From contig OY992834.1 in NCBI GenBank assembly GCA_963921425.1, forward strand, positions 24,999,923 to 25,063,922: a stretch of 64,000 bases of DNA, in the 5' to 3' direction. Within the stretch, counting starts at the first letter, position 1. Every line of letters starts with the position of its first letter. Source of the DNA: Dryas octopetala. Its lineage: Eukaryota > Streptophyta > Magnoliopsida > Rosales > Rosaceae. Of this stretch, positions 43,560-55,595 are shown one piece after another. The position numbers and the translations under genes were made by a program. A model generated the notes under the pieces. The model worked only from the letters and a program-made list of their open reading frames with translations, searched no databases and had not been told where the DNA came from.

Positions 43560-45045
43560 AATTTCACAAATATTTCGAGCTGTAAAAAAGACTATTAAAG
43601 ACTTTAAAAAAGTCTACGTGTATTCAAGTAAGAATTTTAAGGAGTCTATAAAAGTCATGTGGTATTCAATTAAGACTTTTAAAGACTTTTAAAAAAGTCT
43701 GTAAAAGTCTCTGTGTATTTAAAAAGTCATTGACTTTTATGGAATTCATTCAGGGAGTGTATTCAATTAAGATTTTAATGGACTTTTGTAGAGTTTTTAA
43801 AAGTCATTGACTTTGGTACAGTTAATGGATTTTTAATGACTTTCATAAACTCCACATAGACTTTGACAAAATTCTATGAGTTTTCCTGACTTTTCTCATA
43901 GATTTTGAAGGATTTTTATAGACTTCTAATAACTTTGATATAATTTTTTATTATTTATTTTAGGATTTGTCCAATATGTTTTTTTATTTTTTTGTCCTTC
44001 GTGAGTGAGTGGAATGGGGATGAGCTTCAAGACCGAAATGCATGTGTTATAAATTGTCCTAATATTGCAAACAATATAAAAAGTTGGGGCTAGAATTGTA
44101 GGGATCAAAATTATTTTGTTCCATAATTTATTATAAGTGTTCTGAATTTTATGTTTTTATGTTGTTAGACTGTCAAATATTGTGTTTTAACGAGTTGTTA
44201 GAATTTGTCTAATTGAATTGACAGGTTGAGAACATTATATGATGTGGTGGTAACATTATTTCTCAAATTATGAATATATAATCTTGTGATTTTGTTGAGT
44301 ACTTAAAGACTGTGAAGTGGTTGGTTTGAATATCTTGCTGTTACATTGCATTGTGGCAACGCTGTTGGTTACAATTCAGGATGAGGAGTCAATTAAATAT
44401 AAGAGAAAAAGAAAATTAATATAAGAGGACATAGTAATTAGAAAAAAATAAATTAAGAGGTGGGTGAAAAAATAAGATTAGGGGGTTTAACATCACTCTT
44501 TAAAAAATAAATAAATACCACTTTTTTAATAGCTTTTTAATATTTGAAATCCTTTGAAATCTGCAAGGAGAACTCTGGAGAATTATTGACTTTGATATAA
44601 CATAATTTACACTACAAAGTCTTTTAAAGTCTATCATTTAATAAAGTCAATGACTTTTTGAATACCATATCACTTTTATAGATTCTCTAAAAGTCTTAAT
44701 TGAATACCATAGACTTTTTAAAAGTATTGATTGAATACCACCAGAATTTTATAAACTCTTTAAAAATTTTGATTGAATACCACCAGACTTTTTAATTTCA
44801 CTAAAGTCATTTAAAATCCTAATTCAATACACCCTCCTTAATGATGAATTTGTAATGACTTTGAAAGACTTTTATGTGTATTTCAAAGTCATTATAAATT
44901 CAACATCTCCCTTGCAGATTTCTAAGGATTTTTATAGACTCTGTATAACTCAGTAGAACTCTGTGAAAATCTGTAAACTCTGCAAAAGTCTATCACTTAA
45001 AAAAAGTCTACAAAAGTCTTTATAAATCTATATACACTACAACCC
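43560..45045. mobile_element. TIR element(s) with repeated subterminal tattcaattaagacttt motif
   Basis: Inner inverted termini are agggagtgtattcaattaag at about 43,752 and its complement at 44,815-44,838. The flanks carry many copies of aaagtctt / tgactttt and of tattcaattaagactttt in one direction on the left (43,629, 43,662, 43,760) and inverted on the right (44,695, 44,727, 44,770, 44,820). Sequence of the same style continues outside both ends, so nested insertion is likely. The interior has no recognisable gene. Superfamily is undecided (PIF/Harbinger or hAT-like). Confidence 0.6.
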
Positions 45046-45489
45046 CTATTTTTTAAAACATTATAATTGTCTGTTAGTTACGTTCCAGAATCATAGAAAT
45101 GATACTTAGAACATTCGCAATTGAAGTTCAATAGTTTCATACAATAGTTCAATCTTTTGAATTATTTTGACATCTATTGAACTGAACTACAGTTATACTT
45201 GTAATGATACAATTCAATAGGTTCATATAAATATTTATACCCTTTTAAATGTTGTTTTATGTATGCAAATAAAATTAAATTAATAAATTTAAAAGAAAAC
45301 TACATTTTAGTACTTTAACTTTACATGTTGTTTCAAATTAGTACCAAAACTTTGAAAACTCGCAAAAAATACCTCAACTTTCATTTTGTGTCAAAATAAT
45401 ATCTCTGTTAGTTTTTTTTTAGTGAAACTGTATCTACTTTTTAGTGAAACCGTATCTGCTGACGTGGCATGAGTATTTTTGTCTTTTCC
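45046..45489. other. AT-rich sequence with a MITE-like edge
   Basis: The stretch at 45,295-45,480 (rows such as ctttaactttacatgttg, ctcaactttcattttgtg, then ctgacgtggcatgag) resembles short non-autonomous elements common in plants. A related arrangement occurs at 62,290-62,380. It borders the truncated TPK exon. Confidence 0.35.
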
Positions 45490-45543
45490 TCACATGTAAA
45501 AAATTAATATTTTTAAAACTTTGAATAAAAAAATTAAAATAAT

Positions 45544-46085
45544 CATTGTATTGAACTTAGTCTCATCTACAATGCTCAACAAGACAGATTCTTGCCTATC
45601 ACAGATATATGCCACCAATCCATTTAACAGAATATCGATGAAACCAAAACCAACAAAGATGAAGAAGCAAGTAAAGAGCTTGCAAAATGTTGTGTCCGGA
45701 ACAATGTCACCATAGCCAATGGTACAGAGTGTGACCACGATGAAGTACAGAGCATCCACTGGCTTGTATGTTTCATGGTCCTTGAAACTTGATGTAGTCA
45801 AGTATATGACAATGCAAATTATGACATAGACAATGAAACCAATGAAGGCTTGCCTAACAATGAAAGGGGTTGATTTAGGGGCAGGCCTGGGATCATCCAA
45901 AGCATCTTGAACTGGTAACTTGGAGTTGATGAACAGTGATGGAGCAGAGTTTGATCTGTGCTTGAGCTTCCTCTTCTTGTTATTGTTCAAGTTGGAAATG
46001 AGATTCACATAAGAAGATGAACTGGTTGTTGTGATGATGGGAATTTTAGCATCACAGGCAATTAGCTCACTTGAGAGCTGCCGAG
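45544..46085 (-). pseudogene. Two-pore K+ channel (TPK) fragment, first pore only
   Basis: The open frame runs from the Athila boundary at 46,085 down to about 45,544, where resemblance ends (KFNTM, then AT-rich readthrough to a stop at 45,490). It contains a 14-3-3-binding motif RSNSAP (RSxSxP) in the N-terminal region, one membrane helix (FIGFIVYVIICIVIYL), a pore with selectivity filter TIGYGD, and a second helix ending YICDRQE. A complete TPK (vacuolar K+ channel) has a second pore domain and usually EF hands; neither is present. The 5' end is removed by the Athila insertion, and no ATG is left in the open part before the homology. A small piece of upstream gene sequence may continue beyond 57,257. 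Confidence 0.85.
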
Positions 46086-47743
46086 TGTTGGGTCCTTAAA
46101 TGTATGCATTTTAGGCCATCTATCTTCATGTATTTAGTACTTAGTCCCTATATTTTGTGTTCTTTATTTGTGTTTCTCTCTTTTGTAGGTGGAAAAGCCC
46201 ATAGGAAATAAATGGATGCAAATCAGCCCATTTTGAGCTTAAATGAATATTTGCCGTTTAAAGAGAAGCCCAAGACCAAGAGAGGGTCCAAGAGCATGAA
46301 AGAAGTGGAAGCCCAGCCCAAACCACATGAGAAGTGGCGTGTGTGCTAAGAGAAAGGCTGGCGGCACCTTGCAAGGATTATCTTCCCTAATTGGGCTCTA
46401 AAAATCAGATTTGATATTACCTTATTTATTTCCTTTTAATTTCTGATTTATTGGAGGCTCATTAGGAAAGGAAATCAGCTACATGCAAGCCCATAGGGGT
46501 CAGCTACACCATGCGCAAATGTGAGAGAGAAACCCTAGGGCTTTATGCAAGTCACTTAAGCCCAAGAAGCCAAGCCCATGCCGCACACCCTAGTTTTCTA
46601 ACCCTAACCCTAGCTGCCGCATTTCCTAGTCTTCATAACCCTAGCTGCTGCACATCCTTATATATACATCTCTTTCTCTCATTTTGGGGGTTTCTAAACT
46701 TGGAAAAAAATCAGAAAATAGAGAGAGAGGGGCTGCTGCTGGAGGCGTGAGCTCTCCTTGGGTTTTGTCTTTTCTTCTTCTCTTCTTGTAATTGTTAGAT
46801 GAAAAACATGATTTCTTTGATGTTCTTGTTTTCTAGCATGAAATAATCACGTTTTCTAGGGCCTAGGATCCAGCCCTAGGCCGAATATTCAATGGATTGG
46901 TGATGTAGTTGCTGTTTATTTAATTCCATGGATTTGATGATTTTGATTTCACTGTTATCATTGTTCTCTATATGTTTATAATCCTTGATTGATCACCTAG
47001 GGTTATTGCATCTAGAATTTAATCAATTTAGGGTGAGGACAACCAATCAACCCCTAATGTGAGTGATAAACAATATAGGACTTAGTAATTGGCTAAAATC
47101 TGATTGTGTGGAATCATCACTAAAGCACCTAGGTAGATGCCATTGCTTAGGGTTTTATTTGCATTCATAATCTCATTTGTGTGTTAATGGACCTTGCTAC
47201 ACTCTTAGGTAGATGTCATGCCTATGTTGCATTTAGGGTACCAAACTAGGGTAGACGCCATGCACTAGTTTGTACATTTGGGGAATCATGCATTTCATGC
47301 TATGCCATAGGTGAATATGCGAATGCATTCATCAATAGGAATTAAAGTTTCAGAAATTGCACCATGACATTGAATATGAGGTCTAGTGGTAAAGTCCTAG
47401 AGTCCTAGTATCATCATCTATCTATTTTCCACAAGATAACTTGCTGTTTTCATACTCTCTTTAGTTGCACATCTTAGTCTTTAAAGTAGGTTTACTTTGC
47501 TGTTTTCAAGTCATTCAAACCCCCCCCCCCAACTCGTGTGTGTGTGTGTGTGTGTTTCATTTCAAGTAAGTAGCTGCCCTAGGCGTGACAACTTGGGCAG
47601 CCACTAGTGTCTTATTTTCTTGTTTCTTTTTAGCATTTGGATTATCATTTAAAGATCAACAATAGTCCTCGTGGGATCGACCTTGCTTGCCATCTATATT
47701 ATATATAGATTCGTGCACTGCGAGTATTAAAATTTAACGAACA
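46086..47743 (+). repeat. 5' LTR of Athila
   Basis: It is 1,658 bases long. A TATA box (ccttatatataca, about 46,657-46,669) lies near the middle. A poly-C run followed by a GT run occurs at about 47,521-47,557. Comparison with the 3' LTR shows scattered substitutions, small indels and a different poly-C/GT length, suggesting an older insertion than the copia. Confidence 0.93.
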
Positions 47744-48529
47744 GTTTTTGGCGCTATTTCCGGTGACTAGTTTTGATCTTTGTGACAATCTTCATGCGTT
47801 ATATTAGTGTTTTTATTTAGTGATTATTTGCTGTCTCTTTTTTATTAATTTGTTTTCCCCTTGTTTTTGTTCTTGTGCCGTGAGTCATAGTTGTAGGCTT
47901 GTGTTGGTTTCTGATTTGGTAAGTGTTTAATTAACTTTCCTTTGTGTGTATGTTTGCATCTAATTAGGAAGGTAAGTTTAAATTTAAATTCCTTGCTTTA
48001 TTTGCATGATCTGAACTGGTGATTGTTTCCTAATTAGTTTATGCTAATTAATTCCTAAGTTAGGTAGAATTGCATCTAATTAGGGAATTGGAATTTGAAT
48101 TGATTCTTGTTTTAATTTTCTGATTTTGCTAACTTTCTTTTTAGTTATTCACTTTGATTAATCAATTTCCTTTTTATTTTTTATTTTCGCTTTATTTTCT
48201 GATTTTTCGTATTTATTTAATTACATAGTTCATTTTGATTTCAAAAAAAAAAAATTTAAAAAAAATCCGAAAATTACTTTTCTTTTTTATTGTTTAATTG
48301 TGGTTCTAATTTGTTTGTTTCTTATTTTGTAGGTACTTGTGCATTTCCCAGCCAGATCCTAACAAGTCAATTGACGACACTCATTTGGATGAGAGATTAG
48401 CCCAAATCAGATTGTTTTGTGAAAGGAGCTAGTAAGGCAGAACTAGTTCGAGCAGCAGCACGTCTACCTTTGCCATCCCCTACACCGTCTTCTACATCTT
48501 CATCAAGCTCTCACCAATTTGAAAAAGTT

Positions 48530-50634
48530 ATGGCCGAGAAAGACAACATGGAACACATGGGGGATCTAGACATCCCGACCATCCCTGCATCCCCTTCGAG
48601 CATTGCCTTGCCACCTGCTGCAAGAAGTTATGAGCTCAAATCCTCTCACTTTAATATGCTACCCTCTTTTCATGGTTTACCTAGTGAAGATCTGCTAACT
48701 CACCTTAAAGATATATTTAATGCTGTGAGCTTTTTGCCCTTGACAGGTGTGAATGAGAATCAACTTAAGATGAGGGTGTTTCCTTACACTTTGAAGGATA
48801 AAGCTAAGTTTTGGATGAATTCTTTGAAACCTGGATCATTGAGGACTTGGGATGAAATTGAGAAGAAGTTCCTAGAAAAGTTCTTTTCATCTCAAAAGAC
48901 GGATATGCTGAGAGATAAGATTATGCAGTTTTCTCAACAAGATGAGTCATTCTCAGAGGCTTGGGAGCGTTTTAATACATTGCTACTTCAATGTCCACAT
49001 CATGGACTTCCTTTAAACTTATTAATGCAAATATTTTATAAAGGACTAACCCCTGCGAGTAGGAATGCTGTGATTAATTTTTCAGGTGGTTCTATCAGGA
49101 ATAAGACGGCCCAGGAGGCCTCTGACCTCTATGAAGAGATGGCAAGAGAAACAATGCATTCAGATACTAGAGGTAAGTGCGCTGATGTTAATGAGGTTAA
49201 TACTTCTAATAATTTTGCATCTAATGCGCAGATCGCTCGGCTGGAACGCAAAATGGATGTCATACTTGCCCTAAATCAGAGAGCTCCATCATTGGAGGTT
49301 TGCGCCATTTGTGCTACACCTGGACATGAAACGATTTCTTGCCTTCATGGTGTCGATTTCCCTGAGTTTGTGCAAGAACAGGCCAACATGCTGAACTCAT
49401 ATAATCAGAGGCCCAGGAATGATCCATTCTCTCCTACTTACAATCCAGGGTGGCAGAATCATCCCAATTTCAGGTGGAGTAATAACCAGAATCAGCAGCA
49501 GCCTCAAGGTTCATTTCCACAACATCAGGCACATCAGGGCTATCAACAACAACAGCCTCAGAAAAAGTCCTTGGAAGATTTGATTGCATCCATGGCTCAG
49601 AGCACACAGTCTTTCATTCAGAAGTCAGAGACGCATATGCAGAAGACTGATAGGGCCATTGCGAATCTTGAGCAACAAATGGGCCAGTTAGCTACTGCAC
49701 TGAATCAGAGAGAGCCAGGGAGACTTCTAGGGCAAGTGATCATTAACCCCAAGAACAATACGCAGGTGAATGCTATTACAATCAGAGGGGGAAAGATAGT
49801 TGGGAAAGAGGAGGAAGAAGTTGTTGAGGAAGGTGTCGAGTCAGAAGATGCACCTGAGATCATAGCCGAACCTGTTAAGGATACCTTAGACCCTTCTGTG
49901 CCATCTTCAGGCAATCATGTCATAGCTCCCAAGGGTTTTCCCTTACCTCAGGTACAATCTGACCCTTCTATGTTGATTTGTATACATGCTCCTTTTCTTA
50001 GCAGGTTGCAGAAGGCTAAGAAAGAGGACCCTCTGAAGGGTGTTATGGAGATATTCAGGAAGGTGGAGATCAATATTCCCCTTCTAGATGCGATTAAGCA
50101 AGTGCCCAGGTATGCAAAGTTCCTCAAGGACTTGTGCACTAACAAGAGAAGATTCAAGGAGTTCGAGATAGTGAAGGTCTCTGAGGAGGTTTCAGCAGTG
50201 CTTCAGAGGAAGCTACCTCCCAAGCTCAAGGACCCAGGCAGCTTCATTATCCCTTGTATCATTGGGGATTGTAGGTTTGAGAAACCTCTCCTTGATTTAG
50301 GTGCTTCTGTGAATTTAATGTCATTTTCTGTGTATGAGACTCTGAATTTAGGTGAGCTGAAGGCGACCTCTGTGAGTATCCAGTTAGCTGATAGATCAGT
50401 TAAGTACCCCAGAGGAATTTTGGAGGATGTACTTGTGAGAGTATATGGATTGATATTGCCGGCTGATTTCCTAGTTTTGGAAATGGAAGCCGTACCTATG
50501 TATGAGGCACAATTACCCTTGATACTTGGTCGTCCCTTTATGGCCACTGCAGGTACAAAAATTGATGTTCAACAGGGTACACTAACTATGAATGTGCAGG
50601 GACAGACCATTGAGTTCAGAGTGTTTGGGTACTC
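48530..50634 (+). pseudogene. Athila gag-protease
   Basis: The open frame continues upstream to about 48,419; the first ATG is at 48,530 (MAEKDNMEHMGDLD). The gag domain includes LRTWDEIEKKFLEKFF and SFSEAWERFNTLLLQCPHHG. A zinc knuckle CAICATPGHETISC matches CX2CX4HX4C exactly. A Gln-rich linker follows, then protease with LLDLGASVNLMSFSVYE and LPLILGRPFMATAGTKID. Around 50,634 the frame is lost by one base: downstream residues (LPSDEHECF, then VDVMDLV) read in the pol frame. The Asp-Leu-Gly-Ala-Ser active site is usual in this lineage, not a defect. Confidence 0.88.
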
Positions 50635-52473
50635 AAATTACCCAGTGATGAGCATGAGTGCTTTTGGGTGGATGTTATGGATTTGGTTTGTCAACGGGTG
50701 TTTAATGTGAGTTGTAGCAGTGATTCGTTGGATAGGGCTTTGATTCATAGCCCTATGGCTGTGCATGAGGATGAGCAGGTTGAGAGCATTTTGGCTCACT
50801 TAGAGGCCGTACCCCGCTGTTCAGGTATGTATATTTCTACTTTTGAGCCTTTACCTGTTTATGATACAAAACTTGTACCCTCTGTGTTGCAGGCACCTAA
50901 GCTAGAGTTGAAGGATTTGCCTGAGCATCTGAAGTATGCTTATTTGGGTGAGGGAAGCACATTACCTGTGATCATTGCTTCCAACCTCAATGCAGAGGAA
51001 GAGGAGAAATTGTTGAGAGTGCTGAGAGAGCACAAAACAGCCATTGGGTGGAGTATTGCAGATATCAAGGGAATCAGCTCCTCGAGGTGTATGCACAGGA
51101 TATTGTTGGAGGATGGAGCCAAGCCGACTAGAGAGGCTCAGCGTAGACTCAACCCAGTGATGAAGGAAGTTGTGCTAAAGGAGGTGCTGAAGTTGTTAGA
51201 TGCGGGTATTATTTATCCAATATCAGATAGCAAATGGGTGAGTCCGGTGCAGATGGTTCCTAAGAAGTCTGGTGTCACAGTGGTCAGAAATGATGCAAAT
51301 GAGCTGGTGCCAACTCGAGTACAGACAGGGTGGTGTGTCTGCATAGACTACAGGAAACTTAACTCAGGTACTCAGAAAGACCATTTTCCATTACCTTTTA
51401 TTGATCAGATGTTGGAACGTCTTGCAGGTCATAGCCATTATTGCTTTTTAGATGGGTATTCAGGCTACAACCAGATAGCTATAGCCCCAGAGGACCAGGA
51501 GAAGACAACATTTACTTGTCCCTATGGCACTTTTGCCTACAGGCGCATGCCCTTTGGCTTGTGCAATGCTCCAGGTACTTTTTAGCGATGCATGATGAGC
51601 ATTTTTTCCGATATGGTGGAGCATATAATAGAGGTATTTATGGATGACTTTAGTGTATTTGGTTCTTCTTATGATAAATGCCTCCATAATCTTGCTTTGG
51701 TTTTAGAAAGATGCCAGGAATGCAATTTGGTTTTGAATTGGGAAAAGTGTCATTTTATGGTACAACAGGGTATTGTTCTTGGCCATGTCATATCCAGTAA
51801 AGGGATAGAGGTGGACAAGGCAAAGGTTGATATGGTAAGTAATCTTCCACCTTTGATAGTTAAAGATGTGAGATCGTTTCTTGGTCATGCAGGTTTTTAC
51901 AGGCGGTTCATTAAGGATTTTTCTCAAATAGCTCAGCCTTTGAGTAGATTGTTGGCCAAGGAGGTGCCGTTTGAATTCAATGATGAGTGTCTAGCCGCAT
52001 TTAACAGATTGAAGACTCTTCTCACATCAGCTCCAGTCATTATGCCTCCTGATTGGAGTTTGCCATTTGAGCTGATGTGCGATGCTTCTGATTATGCTGT
52101 GGGAGCTGTGTTAGGGCAGAGAGTGAACAAGATACCACATGTTATCTACTATGCCAGTCGGACTCTCAATGATGCCCAGCTGAATTATTCCACTACAGAG
52201 AAGGAGCTTTTGGCTGTCATTTTTGCTTTAGAGAAATTCAGGTCATATCTGATTGGAACTAAAGTGATTGTGTTTTCTGATCATGCAGCTCTCAGGTACC
52301 TTCTACAGAAGAAAGATGCGAAGCCCAGGCTAATTAGATGGATTTTGCTGCTCCAGGAGTTTGACCTAGAGATCAAGGATAAGAAGGGCTCAGAGAATGT
52401 GGTGGCGGATCACCTTAGCCGATTGGTGCACAGTTCTACTGCAGCGGAAGACATTCTCCCTCTGAATGAGTGA
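50635..52473 (+). pseudogene. Athila reverse transcriptase and RNase H, one internal stop
   Basis: A single frame runs 50,668-52,473 with one TAG at 51,583. RT motifs: WVSPVQMVPKKSG, CIDYRKLNSGTQKDHFPLPF, YGTFAYRRMPFGLCNAPGTF (stop directly after), then [10 protein letters not shown] with the catalytic Asp pair, and VDKAKVDMV. RNase [44 protein letters not shown]. The frame ends with TGA at 52,471, after which the same frame continues into integrase. Confidence 0.92.
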
Positions 52474-53811
52474 TTCCCAGATGAGCAGTTGTTCTCATTG
52501 TCTGTTTATGTTCCTTGGTACTCTGATATTGTTAATTATATTGTTACAGGAGAACTTCCAAGTGACATACAGAGAGCTCAGAAGGAGAAACTCATTAGCA
52601 CGGCTAAGTATTATATATGGGATGATCCATATCTATTTAAGTGGTGCCCCGACCAGATCATCAGAAGGTGTGTGCCAGAATCTGAGTTTCAGTCTATACT
52701 AACTTTTTGCCATTCTGATGCATGTGGAGGACATGGTGGAGCAAAGAAGACGGCTCTAAAAGTGTTGCAGTGTGGTTTTTACTGGCCTAGTCTGTTCAAG
52801 GATGCTTATACATTCTGTACCACTTGTGATAGGTGCCAGAAGTTGGGTAACATTTCTTCCCGAAATCAAATGCCTTTTAACCTCATTCTTATTGTTGAGA
52901 TTTTTGATGTCTGGGGCATTGATTTCATGGGTCCCTTTAACTCTTCCAAGGGTTATTTATATATCTTGCTTGCGGTTGATTATGTGTCGAAATGGGTGGA
53001 AGCAATTCCATTCAAGACTAATGATTCTAGAGTTGTCCTCAGATTTCTTAAGGATCATATTTTTACAAGATTTGGCACTCCCAGAGCTATTATTAGTGAT
53101 GGAGGATCTCACTTCAACAACAGGTTATTTACGGCCTTGCTGAGCAAATATGGCATCAAGCATAAGGTTTCTACACCTTATCACCCCCAGACGAGTGGAC
53201 AGGCTGAGATCTGTAATAGGGAAATTAAGCAAATTTTGGAGAAGACTGTGAGCTCCTCCCTGAAAGATTGGTCAGATCGCCTCTTAGATGCTCTATGGGC
53301 TTATCGTACAGCGTATAAGACTCCCATTGGTATGTCCCCGTACAGGTTGGTTTTTGGTAAGACATGTCATTTACAGGTCGAATTAGAGCATAAAGCATAT
53401 TGGGCTATTAAACATTTCAATTTTAAGATGAATGAGGCAGGTAAGCATAGGAAGCTACAATTGAGTGAGTTGGAAGAACTCAGGAATGAGGCTTATGAGA
53501 GTTCTAGGATTTACAAAGACAAGACTAAGGCCTACCATGACAAGGCCATTTTGAGGAAACATTTTGAAGTGGGTCAGAAAGTCTTGCTTTACAATTCTCG
53601 CCTCAGACTCTTTCCAGGTAAACTTCGTTCTCGATGGTATGGTCCATTTACTGTTACTAATGTTTACCCTCATGGTGCAGTCGAGGTCTGCAATACAAAG
53701 ACAAAGAATACATTCAAGGTGAATGGCCATCGGCTTAAGCATTACTTGGAGGCTAATATGGAGCGTTCGAAGGAGAACATGCTCTTGGAGGATCCTGTTC
53801 CATTAGCATGA
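52474..53811 (+). pseudogene. Athila integrase
   Basis: In the same frame as RT/RNase H beyond a TGA at 52,471, about 445 codons are open to 53,811. Zinc-binding [22 protein letters not shown] and CTTCDRCQK. The catalytic core has WGIDFMGPF (first Asp), [11 protein letters not shown] (second Asp) and [11 protein letters not shown] (Glu). The C-terminal part, [20 protein letters not shown], is the GPY/F-type chromo-free tail (RWYGPFTV). All catalytic residues are present. Confidence 0.92.
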
Positions 53812-55595
53812 TGTACTGCCAAGTCTGGCTGAAGACTCTAAACTTAGCGCTGATTGGAACGCAACCCAACATTTGAGAGAAGAAACATTGCCCTATGGCT
53901 GTTTGCATGGATATCAGGGAGTTCTTAACCTTTTGCTTTCCTTTAGTTCTAGAGTGTTTCTAGGTCGTTAGGGTTTTTGTCTTCCTAGCTTGAATGATTC
54001 ATTGCATGCTTAGTTTGAAACATTGAGGACAATGTTTCATTTAAGGTTGGGGGAAGAGTTTTAGGTTTAGGTTTTGAAACTTTTCGTTCAAATTTTTGAA
54101 AAATACCAAAAATATTTTTGTTTTTATGACTTTTAGGTTCCTGTCCACCACTATGATGAATTGCAAATGCTTTGATCTTGCATACTTTGGTCGAATTGAT
54201 GAAACTAGTTCTTTTGATTATTCTTTTGACATATAACTCATTTTGAGCATATTTGAGCTATCTTTGTGTGGATTACAATGCCAGCATAATTTAGACTGAA
54301 AATGATTGCATGCTTGTATGATCTAGGCTTCTGGTGAAACTTATATACGCCTTGTGAGATTCGAGCCTTAATGCTTCTGTTTTGAGGGTTATATGCAAAT
54401 ACTCCATATGTTCATTGAATATCTAGAGTTTGCATGATCTCATTGTTTTTCACTTGATCAAATGCTTGAAATGTGCATCATTTTAAATCAAATGATAGAA
54501 CTTCCATCTCAATTTAATTGAAGCATGTTGTAACTACATGGAACCTAGGGAATGATTTAGGCCTTCTTTGTCTCGTTTGTGCCATTCTAGCCATCCTTTT
54601 TGTGTTCATTTATACCCCTAGTTGCCTTGTTGAGCCTTGTCAGCTTTTTTGTTTCTTAACCATGTTACCCGTGCCAGCCCCTTGTTTGGGGGAAGTACCC
54701 TTCCATTGTGTGTATCTACCCATACTTAAGGGATTGTAGAGAACTGGTTTATGATAATTGTTCATTTGTGTGCAAGGCTTGAGAATAATGTGAAAAAGAA
54801 AAGAAAAGGAATTGAATATGTTGCCGTGCCCAAAAGAAAAGAGAAAAAAAAAAAAAAAGTGAAAAGGGTAGGCATGTGTATCAAAAGTGTGCAAATTTAA
54901 AAATGCAAGCTTAGTCGCCAAAGTGTTTAAGAATGAAATGACAAAACATAAAACCTGATTCTCTATGGTTCCCTTAAGTCTTTGTGTTTTCCATGCCTTT
55001 CTTGTTAAAACCCTTCACCGTTAGCCCCATTACAACCCATATGTAAAGTCCTATATGATCTTAATTAGGTGAAGTGTAGTCTTAATGTGGAGATTAGATG
55101 AGATGGAAGCATATTGTATTTTGATTTGATTTCGGGTATTTGGTATCTTTCATGAGATCATTATTCTTTCACTTGTGTTTTCGTTCTTACATATATGTGA
55201 GTAATTTGAATTTGTATGCATAAACTCGCTCACATATGCGTTTTGAGTGAATCATTATTTAACCAATATCTCAGTGCTTTATTTGTGAGTGACTATCTTT
55301 GTGAGAATTGAAGTGACACTAGTTGCTTGTGATTACTCAAGTTTGCTTGAAAGTTCCGATTGAAAACTATGTTGATATTGTCTTACGCACATGATGCTTT
55401 AACCTTGTTGATTGTGAGTTAGTGTTGGCATTTGGTAATCTCTGGAACTAGTGTGTAATCTATTTGCTTGAGTTATGAATGATCAAGCATACGTGAGATT
55501 TTTGGTGGACGGTTAGGTTGTTTTGTTTTTAGAGTCCTAGTGTAGTTTTTGTTTTGTTTTGCTAGGGACTAGCAAATGATAAGTTTGGGGGAATT
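53812..55595 (+). other. Athila 3' spacer without envelope-like ORF
   Basis: About 1.8 kb between the integrase stop and the polypurine tract holds only short frames. Two extra purine tracts resemble the PPT: aaggttgggggaagag near 54,043 and gtttgggggaagt near 54,682. Athila elements often carry an envelope-like frame here; none is recognisable. Confidence 0.6.

Noticed and set aside
45034..45041. cactacaa as a CACTA left end
   Set aside because: No subterminal repeats or matching right end follow; the neighbouring repeats point the other way.
46511..46750. 79-codon frame, repeated at 56,021-56,260
   Set aside because: The two copies are LTR sequence of the Athila element upstream of and around its TATA region; no protein family.
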